Shown: positions 25,529 through 34,274 of the stretch, in pieces
Numbering within the stretch: position 1 is the first letter of the stretch
Layout: the number at the start of each line of letters is the position of its first letter
Assembly: GCF_036663835.1 (NCBI RefSeq)
Contig: NZ_JAXOJT010000002.1
Location: 372,001-436,000 of the forward strand
Direction of reading: 5' to 3'
From: Sphingomonas sp. LT1P40
GTDB lineage: Bacteria > Pseudomonadota > Alphaproteobacteria > Sphingomonadales > Sphingomonadaceae
Length of the DNA: 64,000 nt
Translations under genes and position numbers: made by a program
Notes under the pieces: model-generated
What the model saw: the letters and a program-made list of their open reading frames with translations, nothing else
Database searches by the model: none
What the model was told of the DNA's origin: nothing

Positions 25529-27357
25529 GCAGCGTGCCGAACATGCAGCATGATGGCGGTTACTGCTGCGGGCGTTATCCCGCGCACACGTGCCGCATCG
25601 CCTATCGTCGCGGGTCGCGCAGCAGTCAGACGCTCGACCATCTCGTTCGAGAGGCCGGGGATGGCACCGTAATTGAGCGCAGCCGGGATGCTCGCCCCAT
25701 CCGACCGGTCCAGCGCCAGCTGTTCCGCCGACTGTCGCTCGAGATAGGGTGCGTAACGGGCATCCTCGATTAGTTCGCCCATCAGGCCATCGTGTTCGAT
25801 ATCGCCCAAGCCGAGATGATCGAGCGACACCCCGGTAAACCGCAGCCATTCAAATGCCGTGCGACGGGCACCATCCTGTGAGACGGGCGCCCCCCCACGC
25901 GCCAGCTCGCTGGCCGTGCGAGTCACGGCAAACGCCGAATCGAGTGCCGCCCGCCGGGTCCGTCGCGCCGCCTGATGCGCAGCCCGCACCGTCCCGATAC
26001 AGCCCGCCGCTTCGCCAAGCGAAGCCAGCCGCGTCTCGGCATTGTCCGCGCGCAACCGCAGCCGATACTCCGCGCGCGCCGTCAGCATGCGATAGGGCTC
26101 GGTCACGCCCTGCAACGTCAGATCGTCGATCATGACGCCAATATAGCTCAGGTCGCGTGGCAACAGCGTCGGCGCGCGACCCAGTGCAAGCGCGGCCGCA
26201 TTGATCCCCGCCATCAATCCCTGTGCCGCCGCCTCCTCGTAACCGGTGGTCCCGTTGATCTGTCCGGCACAGAACAACCCCGGCAGCGCCCGGCTCTCCA
26301 GCGTCGCGGACAACGCGCGGGGATCGACATGGTCATACTCCACCGCATAACCCGGCGTGACGATTGTCGCGCGTTCCAGCCCCGGCATCGACGCGATCAT
26401 CGCCTGCTGCACGTCGGTGGGCAGGGAGGTCGACAGGCCATTGGGATAGACCAGATGCGTGTCGAGCCCCTCCGGCTCCAAAAACACCTGATGCCCGTCG
26501 CGGTCGCCAAAACGAAAAATCTTGTCCTCAATCGACGGACAGTAACGCGGCCCCCCGCCCTCAATCGCCCCGCTGAACAGGGGCGAACGGTCGAGACCCC
26601 CTCGGATGATGTCGTGCGTGTCGTGCGTCGTCCGGCTGATGGCACAGGCGATCTGCGGCAGGCGCGGCGTATCGGTCAGCGGCGACATGCGCCACGGATC
26701 GGCGTCGGAGGGTTGCTCCTCCAGCCGCGCCCAGTCGATCGTGCGCCCATCCAGGCGTGGCGGCGTGCCGGTCTTCAAGCGGGTGATCGGCAAACCGCAT
26801 TCGCGCAACTGCACGCCCAGCGCGGTCGCAGCCCGCTCACCGACGCGACCGCCTATCTCACGCTCTTCGCCTCGGAAGATGCGTCCGCCGAGAAACGTCC
26901 CGCTGGCGAGAACCAGCGCCGCACAGCCAATATCCTCCCCGCTGTCGAGGCGAATACCGGTCACCCTTCCCCCGTCGAGGATAAGGCCGACGGCCTCCCC
27001 CGCGACAATCTCCAGACCCGACTGCGCCGCCAGCATGTCTTGGATCGCTGCGGCATAAAGCGTGCGATCGGCCTGCACGCGCGGCCCCTGCACCGCGGGT
27101 CCCTTTGAGCGGTTGAGCAGACGATAGTGAATCGCCGCCCGATCGGCTGCACGCGCGATCAGGCCGTCCAGGGCGTCGACCTCGCGCACCAGATGCCCCT
27201 TGCCCAAGCCGCCAATTGCGGGATTGCAGGACATTGCGCCGATCATCGCGGGATCGAACGTCACCAGCGCGGTGCGTGCGCCGATGCGGGCAGCCGCAGC
27301 GGCCGCCTCGGTCCCGGCATGGCCGCCGCCGATGACTACAACGTCCCATGCACGCAT
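25525..27357 (-). CDS. mnmG: tRNA uridine-5-carboxymethylaminomethyl modification enzyme MnmG
   Basis: MnmG (GidA), together with MnmE, installs the cmnm group at C5 of the wobble uridine U34 in several tRNAs, using FAD. The 610-residue protein starts [26 protein letters not shown] (FAD Rossmann motif). It contains [32 protein letters not shown]-like and [12 protein letters not shown] segments, [12 protein letters not shown] and [26 protein letters not shown]. The C-terminal helical domain ends [18 protein letters not shown]. Length is standard. Its stop overlaps rsmG; 54 bp with a parS site separate it from mnmE. Confidence 0.96.
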   Translation of the reverse strand: MRAWDVVVIGGGHAGTEAAAAAARIGARTALVTFDPAMIGAMSCNPAIGGLGKGHLVREVDALDGLIARAADRAAIHYRLLNRSKGPAVQGPRVQADRTLYAAAIQDMLAAQSGLEIVAGEAVGLILDGGRVTGIRLDSGEDIGCAALVLASGTFLGGRIFRGEEREIGGRVGERAATALGVQLRECGLPITRLKTGTPPRLDGRTIDWARLEEQPSDADPWRMSPLTDTPRLPQIACAISRTTHDTHDIIRGGLDRSPLFSGAIEGGGPRYCPSIEDKIFRFGDRDGHQVFLEPEGLDTHLVYPNGLSTSLPTDVQQAMIASMPGLERATIVTPGYAVEYDHVDPRALSATLESRALPGLFCAGQINGTTGYEEAAAQGLMAGINAAALALGRAPTLLPRDLSYIGVMIDDLTLQGVTEPYRMLTARAEYRLRLRADNAETRLASLGEAAGCIGTVRAAHQAARRTRRAALDSAFAVTRTASELARGGAPVSQDGARRTAFEWLRFTGVSLDHLGLGDIEHDGLMGELIEDARYAPYLERQSAEQLALDRSDGASIPAALNYGAIPGLSNEMVERLTAARPATIGDAARVRGITPAAVTAIMLHVRHAA

Positions 27358-27395
27358 GCCGGAGCGATAGCGCTGTGCGCGCGACGCGTCAAAAG

Positions 27396-27411
27396 CGTTC
27401 CACGTGGAACA
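27396..27411. promoter_or_regulatory. parS site (near-consensus) between mnmE and mnmG
   Basis: CGTTCCACGTGGAACA has the perfect 14-base core GTTCCACGTGGAAC and one outer mismatch to the TGTTNCACGTGNAACA consensus. It is the only parS candidate here that lies in an intergenic gap; its last bases touch the mnmE stop codon region. Confidence 0.8.
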
Positions 27412-28698
27412 TCATTTGCCGATGCAGAATTTTCCGAACAAGGTATCGAGCATCGCCTCGACATCGGTCGCGCCGGTGATCCGGTCGAAGGTGCGTAACG
27501 CGTGCCGCAAATCTTCGGCCAGCAACAGCGGATCGGCCTGCGTGCTCCCCGCACGCAATGCGATTGCCGCCGCTGCCGCAAGGTCACGCTGCCGGTTATT
27601 GAGCACGACCGCGTCGGGCGACGGAAGCAGGGTCGCCGCAAACGTCTCGATCTGGAGCCACAAGGCATCGATGCCTTCTCCCGTTTTTGCCGAGATCGCC
27701 ATTCGCTCGGCGGCCTCGGCCCGTCCGGGTTCGTCGGCCCGCGGGTGAAGAAGGATATAGGAACGGCAGGCATTGTCGGCAGGCGGCGCATCGTCGAGCC
27801 ACAGCACGATGTCCGCCTCCACCACAGCCTGACGCGCGCGATCGATCCCGATCTGCTCGACGATATCGGCTGGCGCATCGTGAAGACCCGCAGTGTCGGT
27901 CAACAGATAAGCGATGCCCCCTCGCATCACCGGCGCTTCGATGCGGTCGCGCGTGGTGCCCGCCAGCGGGGAGACAATCGCGGCATCGCGGTCGGCCAGC
28001 GCGTTGAGCAGGGTCGATTTGCCAGTATTGGGTGCTCCAGCCAGCACGACTCGGATGCCGTCACGCAACCGTTCGACGCCGGGCTGGGCAACGATCGTTT
28101 CGATTTCGCCAGACAAAGCGGCTGCGCGCTCGCCAACCACGCCGATCGCGTCCGCCTCCGACGTCACATCCGCTTCATCGCCGTGATCAAGCAGGGCCTC
28201 TACCGTCGCGGAGAGTTGCAGCGCGCGTTGCGCCCATGTTTCCACTTGTCGCCGGATACCGCCTCCCGCTGCGCGCATCGCCGCGCGGCGCTGGCTTTCG
28301 GTTTCGGCGGCGAGCAGGTCGCCCAGCCCTTCGGCCTCGGTGAGGTCGATCTGCCCATGAAATAGCGCACGACGCGTAAACTCCCCCGCTTCCGCCGGGC
28401 GAAGGCCGGGAATCGCCGAAAGTGCCGCCTCGACCGCGCGAACCACCGCACGACCACCGTGCAGGTGAAGCTCCGCCAGATCCTCACCGGTCGCAGTACT
28501 GGGGCCGGGAAAGATCAACACCAGTGCGCGGTCGAGGATGTCGCCGTCGCACACCGTGCGCAACGACGCGCGGCGCGCTGGCGGAAGCTTGCCGGTCAGC
28601 CGCTCGACCGCCGCAAAGGCGTGAGGACCGGATATGCGCATGACGCCGATCGCGGCGGGCGGTTGTCCGCTCGACAGCGCAAAGATCGTATCGCTCAC
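27412..28698 (-). CDS. mnmE: tRNA modification GTPase MnmE
   Basis: The protein is 428 residues from a GTG at 28698 (SDTIFALSSGQPPAAIGVMRISGP is the family start); the longer frame upstream is a shadow of DUF6489. Domains: N-terminal THF-binding part (LHLHGGRAVVRAVEAAL; RPAEAGEFTRRALFHGQIDLTEAEGLGDLL), then a GTPase domain with GAPNTGKSTLLNALADRDAAIVSPLAGTTRD and LLTDTAGLHD. It ends in the family tail FCIGK, which carries the conserved cysteine. It works with MnmG on U34. The GTG overlaps the DUF6489 stop (GTGA), so the two are coupled. Confidence 0.96.
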   Translation of the reverse strand: MSDTIFALSSGQPPAAIGVMRISGPHAFAAVERLTGKLPPARRASLRTVCDGDILDRALVLIFPGPSTATGEDLAELHLHGGRAVVRAVEAALSAIPGLRPAEAGEFTRRALFHGQIDLTEAEGLGDLLAAETESQRRAAMRAAGGGIRRQVETWAQRALQLSATVEALLDHGDEADVTSEADAIGVVGERAAALSGEIETIVAQPGVERLRDGIRVVLAGAPNTGKSTLLNALADRDAAIVSPLAGTTRDRIEAPVMRGGIAYLLTDTAGLHDAPADIVEQIGIDRARQAVVEADIVLWLDDAPPADNACRSYILLHPRADEPGRAEAAERMAISAKTGEGIDALWLQIETFAATLLPSPDAVVLNNRQRDLAAAAAIALRAGSTQADPLLLAEDLRHALRTFDRITGATDVEAMLDTLFGKFCIGK

Positions 28699-28940
28699 TC
28701 GCCGCTTTTGCCGCCCATTTTGCCGATATCGAACATACCCTTCCACAGGTTCATTCCCGCCTCTCCCATCGGGGTCCAGCTTTTCATCATCGTCTGGATC
28801 ATTTCGGGATTGACCATGCCCTTGTCCATCGAACCCATCAGCATCTGGATATAATGGTCGTGGACGGGCGTGAAGTCGGGCAGTCCCATGACGCGGCGTG
28901 CTTCCTCGGGCGTGCAATCCACTTCGACGTTGATCTTCAT
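28695..28940 (-). CDS. DUF6489 family small protein
   Basis: The 81-residue protein begins MKINVEVDCTPEEARRVMGLPD and is rich in methionine in its second half (MLMGSMDKGMVNPEMIQTMMKSW). It resembles the DUF6489 family of Sphingomonadales and relatives, often found just upstream of mnmE. The pattern recalls phasin-like or membrane-associated helices, but no function is known. AGAAAG precedes the ATG. It is translationally coupled to mnmE and divergent from the methyltransferase gene ogt. Confidence 0.82.
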   Translation of the reverse strand: MKINVEVDCTPEEARRVMGLPDFTPVHDHYIQMLMGSMDKGMVNPEMIQTMMKSWTPMGEAGMNLWKGMFDIGKMGGKSGE

Positions 28941-28995
28941 CTTTCTCTCCGCTTCGTGCTTGAGCGGACGCCGCGCCCTGCCCTAGTCTGTCGCC

Positions 28996-29460
28996 ATGTA
29001 TGCGCCTGACCACGCCCTGATCGCAACGCCCATCGGCATGATCCGTGTGGAGGGCGACGAGACGCGGCTTTCGGCGATTCGGGTGGGTGGCGATGGCGTT
29101 CCAAATATGGCGCGCACAGCTGCGGTGCGTGCGGCGGTCGAACAAATTGCGGAATATTTTGCGGGCGACCTCAAGGACTTCGACCTTTCACTGGCTCACC
29201 TGCGCTCGCCGCGTGGGACGATCCTGCGCGCTGGACTGATCGCGGTCGGCTATGGTGATACGGTGAGCTATGGCGAGCTGACGCGGCAGCTCGATTCCGG
29301 GCCGCGCGCGATTGGGCAGCTGTGCGCACGCAATCCGTTTCCGATTATTGTCCCGTGCCACCGCGTACTGGGCGCAGGCGGCGCGCTCGGTTCCTATTCG
29401 GCGGGCGACGGCCCCGCGACCAAGCAATGGCTGCTCGATCACGAGCGGCGATATCTCTGA
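28996..29460 (+). CDS. ogt: Methylated-DNA-protein-cysteine methyltransferase
   Basis: This is a suicide DNA-repair protein that removes O6-alkyl groups from guanine onto its own cysteine. The 154-residue protein has the acceptor motif NPFPIIVPCHRVLGAGGALGSYSAG, with cysteine in PCHR, preceded by the HTH-like segment GDTVSYGELTRQLDSGPRAIGQLCARNP. The N-terminal ribonuclease-H-like part is short. There is no Ada transcription domain, so it is an Ogt-type repair enzyme rather than a regulator. A hydrolase gene follows 11 bp downstream. Confidence 0.94.
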   Translation: MYAPDHALIATPIGMIRVEGDETRLSAIRVGGDGVPNMARTAAVRAAVEQIAEYFAGDLKDFDLSLAHLRSPRGTILRAGLIAVGYGDTVSYGELTRQLDSGPRAIGQLCARNPFPIIVPCHRVLGAGGALGSYSAGDGPATKQWLLDHERRYL

Positions 29461-29471
29461 AGGAGCACAAT

Positions 29472-30164
29472 ATGGCGAGCATCACGATCGACAGCATCGA
29501 CGGCAATGGCGCGTTCGAAACCTATCGCGCCGATCCCGAAGGCGCTCCGCGCGGGGCAATCGTCGTAATTCAGGAAATATTCGGCGTGAACGAGGGGATT
29601 CGGCGGAAATGCGATCACCTCGCCACGCTGGGTTACCTCGCCCTCGCCCCCGATCTGTTCTGGCGGCTGCGGCCCGGGATCGAGCTGGACCCGGATGTGC
29701 CGGAGCAGATGCAGGAAGCACTCGGTTTGATGGGGCAGTTCGAGCAGGACCAAGGCATCGCAGACATCGAGGCGTCGATCCGCGCGGCGCGCGCGGTGAG
29801 CGGCGGGAAAGTCGGCGTGGTGGGATATTGTCTGGGTGGTCGGCTGGCCTACATGACCGCCGCGCGCACCGATGCCGATGCCAGTGTCGGCTATTACGCG
29901 GTCGGGATCGACGGGTTGCTGGGCGAGAAGCACGCCATCGCCAACCCGCTGCTGCTGCATATCGCCGGCGACGACGGCTTCGTGTCGAAAGATGTGCAGG
30001 CCGCCATGCATGCCGGGCTGGACGATCACCCTAAAGTGACTCTGCACGACTATCCGGGCGAGGATCACGGCTTTGCCACCGAGATGGGCAAGCGGCGGTC
30101 GGACGCCGCGGCAAAACTGGCCGACAGCCGGACCGAAGCGTTCTTCGCCGAGCATATTGGCTGA
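29472..30164 (+). CDS. Dienelactone hydrolase family protein
   Basis: The protein is 230 residues from the ATG at 29472, preceded by AAGGAG. It is an alpha/beta hydrolase of the carboxymethylenebutenolidase type: IVVIQEIFGVNEGIRRKCDHLA (oxyanion and Glu), VGVVGYCLGGRLAYM with the nucleophilic cysteine in GYCLGG, HIAGDDGFVS (Asp) and YPGEDHGFA (His). The complete C-D-H triad suggests an active enzyme, but without a catechol pathway nearby the physiological ester or lactone is unknown. A bidirectional terminator follows immediately. Confidence 0.92.
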   Translation: MASITIDSIDGNGAFETYRADPEGAPRGAIVVIQEIFGVNEGIRRKCDHLATLGYLALAPDLFWRLRPGIELDPDVPEQMQEALGLMGQFEQDQGIADIEASIRAARAVSGGKVGVVGYCLGGRLAYMTAARTDADASVGYYAVGIDGLLGEKHAIANPLLLHIAGDDGFVSKDVQAAMHAGLDDHPKVTLHDYPGEDHGFATEMGKRRSDAAAKLADSRTEAFFAEHIG

Positions 30165-30168
30165 TACG

Positions 30169-30212
30169 AAAAGGGGCGGCATCCGCAACGGATACCGCCC
30201 CATTTTTGTTTT
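30169..30212. terminator. Bidirectional intrinsic terminator between hydrolase and terC genes
   Basis: GGGGCGG-C-ATCCG (30173-30185) pairs with CGGAT-A-CCGCCCC (30189-30201) around a three-base loop. ATTTTTGTTTT follows on the plus strand and GAAAA precedes it, giving a T-tract on the minus strand as well. It serves the two convergent genes. Confidence 0.88.
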
Positions 30213-30224
30213 CAGACCAGTCGC

Positions 30225-30902
30225 TTAGTTGAACAGCTGAAGCAGTCCGACCTTCTGATCCGTTATGCCGGTATAGATCATCGATCCGGCGACATAGACG
30301 ATCACGATCAGGCCGATCCACGCAATCCAGCGGTAACGCTCGATATATTTGGCGATGATGTTTGCCGCGACGCCCATCATGGCGACGGCGATGACCAAGC
30401 CGACCATCAAGATGCCAGGATGATCGCGCGCCGCGCCCGCGACCGCCAGGACGTTGTCGAGGCTCATCGAGACGTCGGCAATGGCAACGGCCCAGGCGGC
30501 GGCGGCGAAGCTTTTGGCAGGGCGGACACCCGAATGTTCGTCACCCTCGATCTCCGGCGACCCGGCGCTTTCGCCGCCATGCCCGATTTCGCGGTACATC
30601 TTCCACGCAACCCACAGCAGCAGCACGCCGCCGGCAAAGATCAGCCCGACGATCGCCATCAACTGAGTCACCACCAGCGCAAAGCCGATGCGCAGCACCA
30701 GCGCGGCGATAATGCCGATCAGGATGACCTTCTTGCGCTGATCCGCTGGCAAACCGGCCGCCAGCGCGCCGATGACGATGGCATTGTCGCCCGCAAGGAC
30801 GATGTCGATCAGGATCACCTGACCGAAGGTAAACCAAGCGGCTGCGCTGCCCTCGAACAGCTTTGCAAAATCCGCGACGATCAGCGTCCAGATATCGGTC
30901 AT
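30225..30902 (-). CDS. TerC-family membrane protein
   Basis: The 225-residue integral membrane protein has about seven helices. The conserved acidic motif VILIDIVLAGDNAIVIGALAA in the first third and a second copy IADVSMSLDNVLAVAGAA later are the TerC signature (D/N residues in the membrane). Members such as Alx and YjbE/MeeF-type proteins export manganese or support metallation of exoenzymes; the classic tellurite-resistance name need not apply. It follows rho on the same strand, with 15 bp between them, so it may be a rho-distal gene. Confidence 0.92.
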   Translation of the reverse strand: MTDIWTLIVADFAKLFEGSAAAWFTFGQVILIDIVLAGDNAIVIGALAAGLPADQRKKVILIGIIAALVLRIGFALVVTQLMAIVGLIFAGGVLLLWVAWKMYREIGHGGESAGSPEIEGDEHSGVRPAKSFAAAAWAVAIADVSMSLDNVLAVAGAARDHPGILMVGLVIAVAMMGVAANIIAKYIERYRWIAWIGLIVIVYVAGSMIYTGITDQKVGLLQLFN

Positions 30903-30917
30903 GGTTCGCTACCCCTT

Positions 30918-32174
30918 TTACGAATTCATCGAATCGAAGAAGTCTTCGTTGGTCTTCGAATCCTTCATTTTGTCGAGCAGGAACTCCATCGCGTCGATCG
31001 TGCCCATCTGCATGAGGATACGGCGCAGCACCCACATCTTGCTGAGCGTACCCTTTTCGGCGAGCAGCTCTTCCTTGCGCGTGCCGGACTTGCCGACGTC
31101 GAGTGCGGGGAAGATGCGCTTGTCGGCGACCTTGCGGTCGAGCACGATTTCCGAGTTACCGGTGCCCTTGAATTCCTCGAAGATCACTTCGTCCATGCGG
31201 CTGCCGGTGTCGATCAGCGCGGTGGCGATGATCGAGAGCGAACCGCCCTCCTCGATGTTGCGCGCGGCACCGAAGAAGCGTTTCGGACGCTGGAGCGCAT
31301 TGGCATCGACACCGCCGGTCAGCACCTTGCCCGACGACGGCACCACGGTGTTGTAGGCGCGGCCAAGACGGGTGATCGAATCGAGCAGGATGACGACATC
31401 CTTCTTGTGCTCAACCAGCCGCTTGGCCTTTTCGATCACCATTTCGGCGACCGCAACGTGGCGGGTGGCCGGCTCGTCGAAGGTGGAGGAGACGACTTCG
31501 CCCTTCACGCTGCGCTGCATGTCGGTGACTTCCTCGGGCCGCTCGTCGATCAGCAGGACCAGCAGGAATACCTCGGGATGGTTGTCGGTAATCGCCTTGG
31601 CGATGTTCTGCAGCATCACCGTCTTGCCGACGCGCGGCGGGGCGACGATCAGCGTGCGCTGGCCCTTGCCCTGTGGGCTGATGATGTCGATGACGCGGGC
31701 CGACTTGTCCTTTTGCGTCGGATCGGCGGGGTCCAGCGTCAGCTTGCTGTCGGGATAGAGCGGCGTCAGATTGTCGAAATTGACACGGTGGCGGACGACC
31801 TCTGGGTCATCGAAATTGACCGAGACCAACTTGGTCAGCGCGAAATAGCGTTCGCCATCCTTCGGCCCGCGAATTTCACCCTCGACCGTGTCGCCGGTGC
31901 GCAGGCCGAATTTGCGGACCTGATTGGGCGAGACATAGATGTCGTCGGGACCGGCGAGATAGTTCGCCTGAGCGCTGCGCAGGAAGCCGAAGCCGTCCGA
32001 GAGCACTTCGATCGTGCCCTCACCCATGATCATTTCGCCATTTTCGGCCTGGGCCTTGAGAATGGCGAACAGCAGATCCTGCTTGCGAAGCGTCGAGGCG
32101 CTTTCGACGCCGAGCTCCTCGGCCATCGTCACCAGTTCGGCGGGGGGTGTTTTCTTGAGTTCTTTGAGATGCAT
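30918..32174 (-). CDS. rho: Transcription termination factor Rho
   Basis: The protein is 418 residues from the ATG at 32174 ([22 protein letters not shown] is the normal N-terminus); the frame extends upstream without homology. The RNA-binding cold-shock-like domain has [45 protein letters not shown]. The RecA-like motor has [22 protein letters not shown] (Walker A), [36 protein letters not shown] and [38 protein letters not shown]. It is the hexameric helicase that ends transcripts. Location near hemJ-hemE fits the alphaproteobacterial origin region. Confidence 0.97.
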   Translation of the reverse strand: MHLKELKKTPPAELVTMAEELGVESASTLRKQDLLFAILKAQAENGEMIMGEGTIEVLSDGFGFLRSAQANYLAGPDDIYVSPNQVRKFGLRTGDTVEGEIRGPKDGERYFALTKLVSVNFDDPEVVRHRVNFDNLTPLYPDSKLTLDPADPTQKDKSARVIDIISPQGKGQRTLIVAPPRVGKTVMLQNIAKAITDNHPEVFLLVLLIDERPEEVTDMQRSVKGEVVSSTFDEPATRHVAVAEMVIEKAKRLVEHKKDVVILLDSITRLGRAYNTVVPSSGKVLTGGVDANALQRPKRFFGAARNIEEGGSLSIIATALIDTGSRMDEVIFEEFKGTGNSEIVLDRKVADKRIFPALDVGKSGTRKEELLAEKGTLSKMWVLRRILMQMGTIDAMEFLLDKMKDSKTNEDFFDSMNS

Positions 32175-32370
32175 GGGGGAGTCCGTGTGGCGATCGCCGG
32201 GGGAATTGCGCACTGTGGTTGTGGAATTCGGGCGTTGAGACGCGGGCAATAGCATGGAGAAAGGAAGCCGGTTACCGCCAGGACGGCGGCACGACGAGAG
32301 CGGATTAGGTTCGGGCCGGATTCAAGTCAAGTCGGCGCTGTTTGAAATGCGTGAAGGACGCATTTGTGAC

Positions 32371-32448
32371 GGCACCGGCCCGCTCCCCCACCCGGCCACC
32401 AATCCAGCATGATCTTGTGGGTGGCCGGGTGGGGAGCGGGCCGGTGCC
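32371..32448. repeat. Dispersed palindromic repeat, copy D
   Basis: The left arm 32371-32402 and right arm 32418-32448 pair except for one missing C in the right arm's run and one end mismatch. The loop, TCCAGCATGATCTTG, is unlike those of the other copies. It sits 7 bp beyond the hemJ stop and about 200 bp upstream of rho, where it may serve as the hemJ transcript end. Confidence 0.9.
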
Positions 32449-32455
32449 GCCCACA

Positions 32456-32911
32456 TCAAAAAGGCCGAACGACGGCCAGCACCACGATCAGCGCGACGAA
32501 GATCGCAGGGACTTCGTTGAGCATGCGCAGGCGGCGGGGTTCAATATTGCCCTGACCCACCGCCAAACGCTTGGAATAAGCAACCGCCCAACCATGATAG
32601 CCCGAGAGCAACACGACCAGCAACAGCTTGGCATGTAGCCAGCCGAGACCCGCTGCACCCTCGAACAGTCCGAGGTTGGCGGCAAGCACCAGGCCCAGAA
32701 TCCAGACGACGGCGAGTGCTGGCGTGAGGATCACGCGGCGCAGTTTCGCTTCGCGTTCAGCCCAAGCCCTCGCCTGCACCGGATCGCCCAGCGCCTCCTG
32801 ATGATGCACCAGATAGCGCGGCAGGATGAACAGCCCTGCCATCCAGAAGATCACGAAGATCAGATGGGCAGCTTTTACCCACAGATATGCCGCACCCAGA
32901 AAACCGATCAT
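32456..32911 (-). CDS. hemJ: Protoporphyrinogen IX oxidase HemJ
   Basis: The 151-residue membrane protein has four helices and begins FLGAAYLWVKAAHLIFVIFWMAGLFILPRYLVHH, the HemJ start with a conserved heme-ligand-type histidine and arginine. A mid-protein GWLHAKLLLVVLLSGYHGWAVAYSK segment carries the conserved His/Lys. HemJ oxidises protoporphyrinogen IX in the inner membrane in bacteria without HemY/HemG, the penultimate step of heme synthesis. Its ATG overlaps the hemE stop (ATGA). hemE-hemJ coupling is standard in alphaproteobacteria. Confidence 0.94.
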   Translation of the reverse strand: MIGFLGAAYLWVKAAHLIFVIFWMAGLFILPRYLVHHQEALGDPVQARAWAEREAKLRRVILTPALAVVWILGLVLAANLGLFEGAAGLGWLHAKLLLVVLLSGYHGWAVAYSKRLAVGQGNIEPRRLRMLNEVPAIFVALIVVLAVVRPF

Positions 32912-33966
32912 CTGCCACCCCGAACGAGATCGAGCAGCTGCTCGACATGGGCGATCGGCGTATCCGGCAGGATGCCATGGCCCAGATTGAAGATATGCGG
33001 ACGATCGGCCAGCGCCGCAAGCACGCGTGTCGCGGCGGCGCGCAGTTCATCACCGCCCGCGATCAGCGCCAGCGGATCGAGATTGCCCTGCACCGGCATG
33101 CCCGACGGCAGTTCGCGGTGCGCCCAGGCGGGATCGACCGTCTCGTCGAGGCCAATACCGTCAATCTCGATCTCGCGGGCATAGGCACCGAGTTTTCCGC
33201 CAGCCCCCTTGGGGAAACCGATGATCTTCGCATTCGGGCAGCGTGCGCGCAGACCCGAGACGATGGCGGCGTTGGGCGCAATCACCCAGCGCTCGAACTG
33301 TGCAGGCGAAAGCGATCCGGCCCAGCTGTCGAACAGCTGCACCGCCTCGACCCCGGCTTCGACCTGTTTCGCCAGATAATCGATCGTGAGGGTGACGATT
33401 GCGTCGATGATTGCCTGAAACGCCATTGGGTCACGATAGGCCATGCGGCGCGTTTCAGCCTGGTCGCGGCTACCCTGTCCGGCGACCATATAGGTGGCGA
33501 CCGTCCACGGGCTGCCTGCAAAGCCCAGGAACGTCGTCTCAGGCGGCAAAGCGGCGGCAACGCGGCGGACGGTGCCATAGACCGGGTCAAGCCGCTGCGG
33601 GGCCGCTGACAGCGATTCCAGCGCATGATCGACCAGCTTGGGCGCGAGCCGCGGGCCTTCACCCGTCTCGAACCACAGATTCTGGCCCAGCGCATGCGGG
33701 ATGACGAGAATGTCGGAGAACAGGATCGCACCGTCGAACCCGAAGCGGCGGATCGGCTGAAGCGTGACTTCCGCCGCCGCATCGCTGTCGTTGACCAGTT
33801 CGAGGAAGCCGCCCTTCTCTGCTCGAAGCGCGCGATATTCGGGCAGATAGCGGCCCGCCTGACGCATGAGCCATACCGGCGGGGACTCGACCCGCTGACC
33901 TGACAGCACCTTTAGCAACGGCTTGGATATGGGCGACGCGGGCGTCGAAATCGAAGGTTCGGTCAT
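32908..33966 (-). CDS. hemE: Uroporphyrinogen III decarboxylase
   Basis: HemE removes four carboxyl groups to make coproporphyrinogen III. The 352-residue protein has the signature PPVWLMRQAGRYLPEYRALRAE near residues 30-50, FGFDGAILFSDILVIPHALG, LGFAGSPWTVATYMVAGQGS and FNLGHGILPDTPIAHVEQLLDLVR near the end. Length and motifs are complete. It starts next to the proposed origin gap and points away from it, as in Caulobacter, where hemE flanks the origin. Confidence 0.96.
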   Translation of the reverse strand: MTEPSISTPASPISKPLLKVLSGQRVESPPVWLMRQAGRYLPEYRALRAEKGGFLELVNDSDAAAEVTLQPIRRFGFDGAILFSDILVIPHALGQNLWFETGEGPRLAPKLVDHALESLSAAPQRLDPVYGTVRRVAAALPPETTFLGFAGSPWTVATYMVAGQGSRDQAETRRMAYRDPMAFQAIIDAIVTLTIDYLAKQVEAGVEAVQLFDSWAGSLSPAQFERWVIAPNAAIVSGLRARCPNAKIIGFPKGAGGKLGAYAREIEIDGIGLDETVDPAWAHRELPSGMPVQGNLDPLALIAGGDELRAAATRVLAALADRPHIFNLGHGILPDTPIAHVEQLLDLVRGGR

Positions 33967-34107
33967 TGCCTACTTCTATTAGAAGATAAGATTCAAAGAG
34001 GATGTGGTTGTAGATGGAGCGTGGATCGCGGGGCTTAGGCGGTTGTGCCGATTCTGCCAACAGATTGACGGCGGCAGCATACCCCGCTCCCCACGGAGTC
34101 GCCCAAT

Positions 34108-34116
34108 TTATCCACA
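34108..34116 (+). promoter_or_regulatory. DnaA box, perfect consensus
   Basis: TTATCCACA matches the strong DnaA-box consensus exactly. It lies in the hemE-ppsR gap. Confidence 0.85.
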
Positions 34117-34160
34117 GTCTTCACAGTCTGTGCGCCGATCCGCGCCGCTGTGGAACCCGC

Positions 34161-34169
34161 TGTGGATGA
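34161..34169 (-). promoter_or_regulatory. DnaA box, one mismatch, minus strand
   Basis: TGTGGATGA is the complement of TCATCCACA, which differs from TTATCCACA at position 2. Confidence 0.6.
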
Positions 34170-34239
34170 AATGGCCGAAGCGGGGATCGATCGACCCGCT
34201 TGGCGGGGCATGAAGGTTGCGCTAGCCGTTTTGCCCATG

Positions 34240-34248
34240 TTGTCCACA
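34240..34248 (+). promoter_or_regulatory. DnaA box, one mismatch
   Basis: TTGTCCACA differs from TTATCCACA only at position 3. It is 27 bp upstream of the ppsR start. Confidence 0.65.
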
Positions 34249-34274
34249 GGTCTGTCCAGCGGGGGTTTCCGCCC

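Larger units (their letters stand above)
33967..34274. other. Probable chromosomal replication origin (oriC) in hemE-ppsR gap
   Basis: This 308-bp gap between divergent hemE and ppsR contains no convincing gene. It has a perfect DnaA box TTATCCACA (34108-34116), TTGTCCACA (34240-34248) and TGTGGATGA (34161-34169, complement TCATCCACA). There are three GANTC sites (33990-33994, 34050-34054, 34096-34100) and an A/T-rich start (33967-34000). In Caulobacter and many alphaproteobacteria the origin lies at exactly this gene junction. Genes on both sides are co-oriented away from it, and parABS lies 7-10 kb away. Confidence 0.8.
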
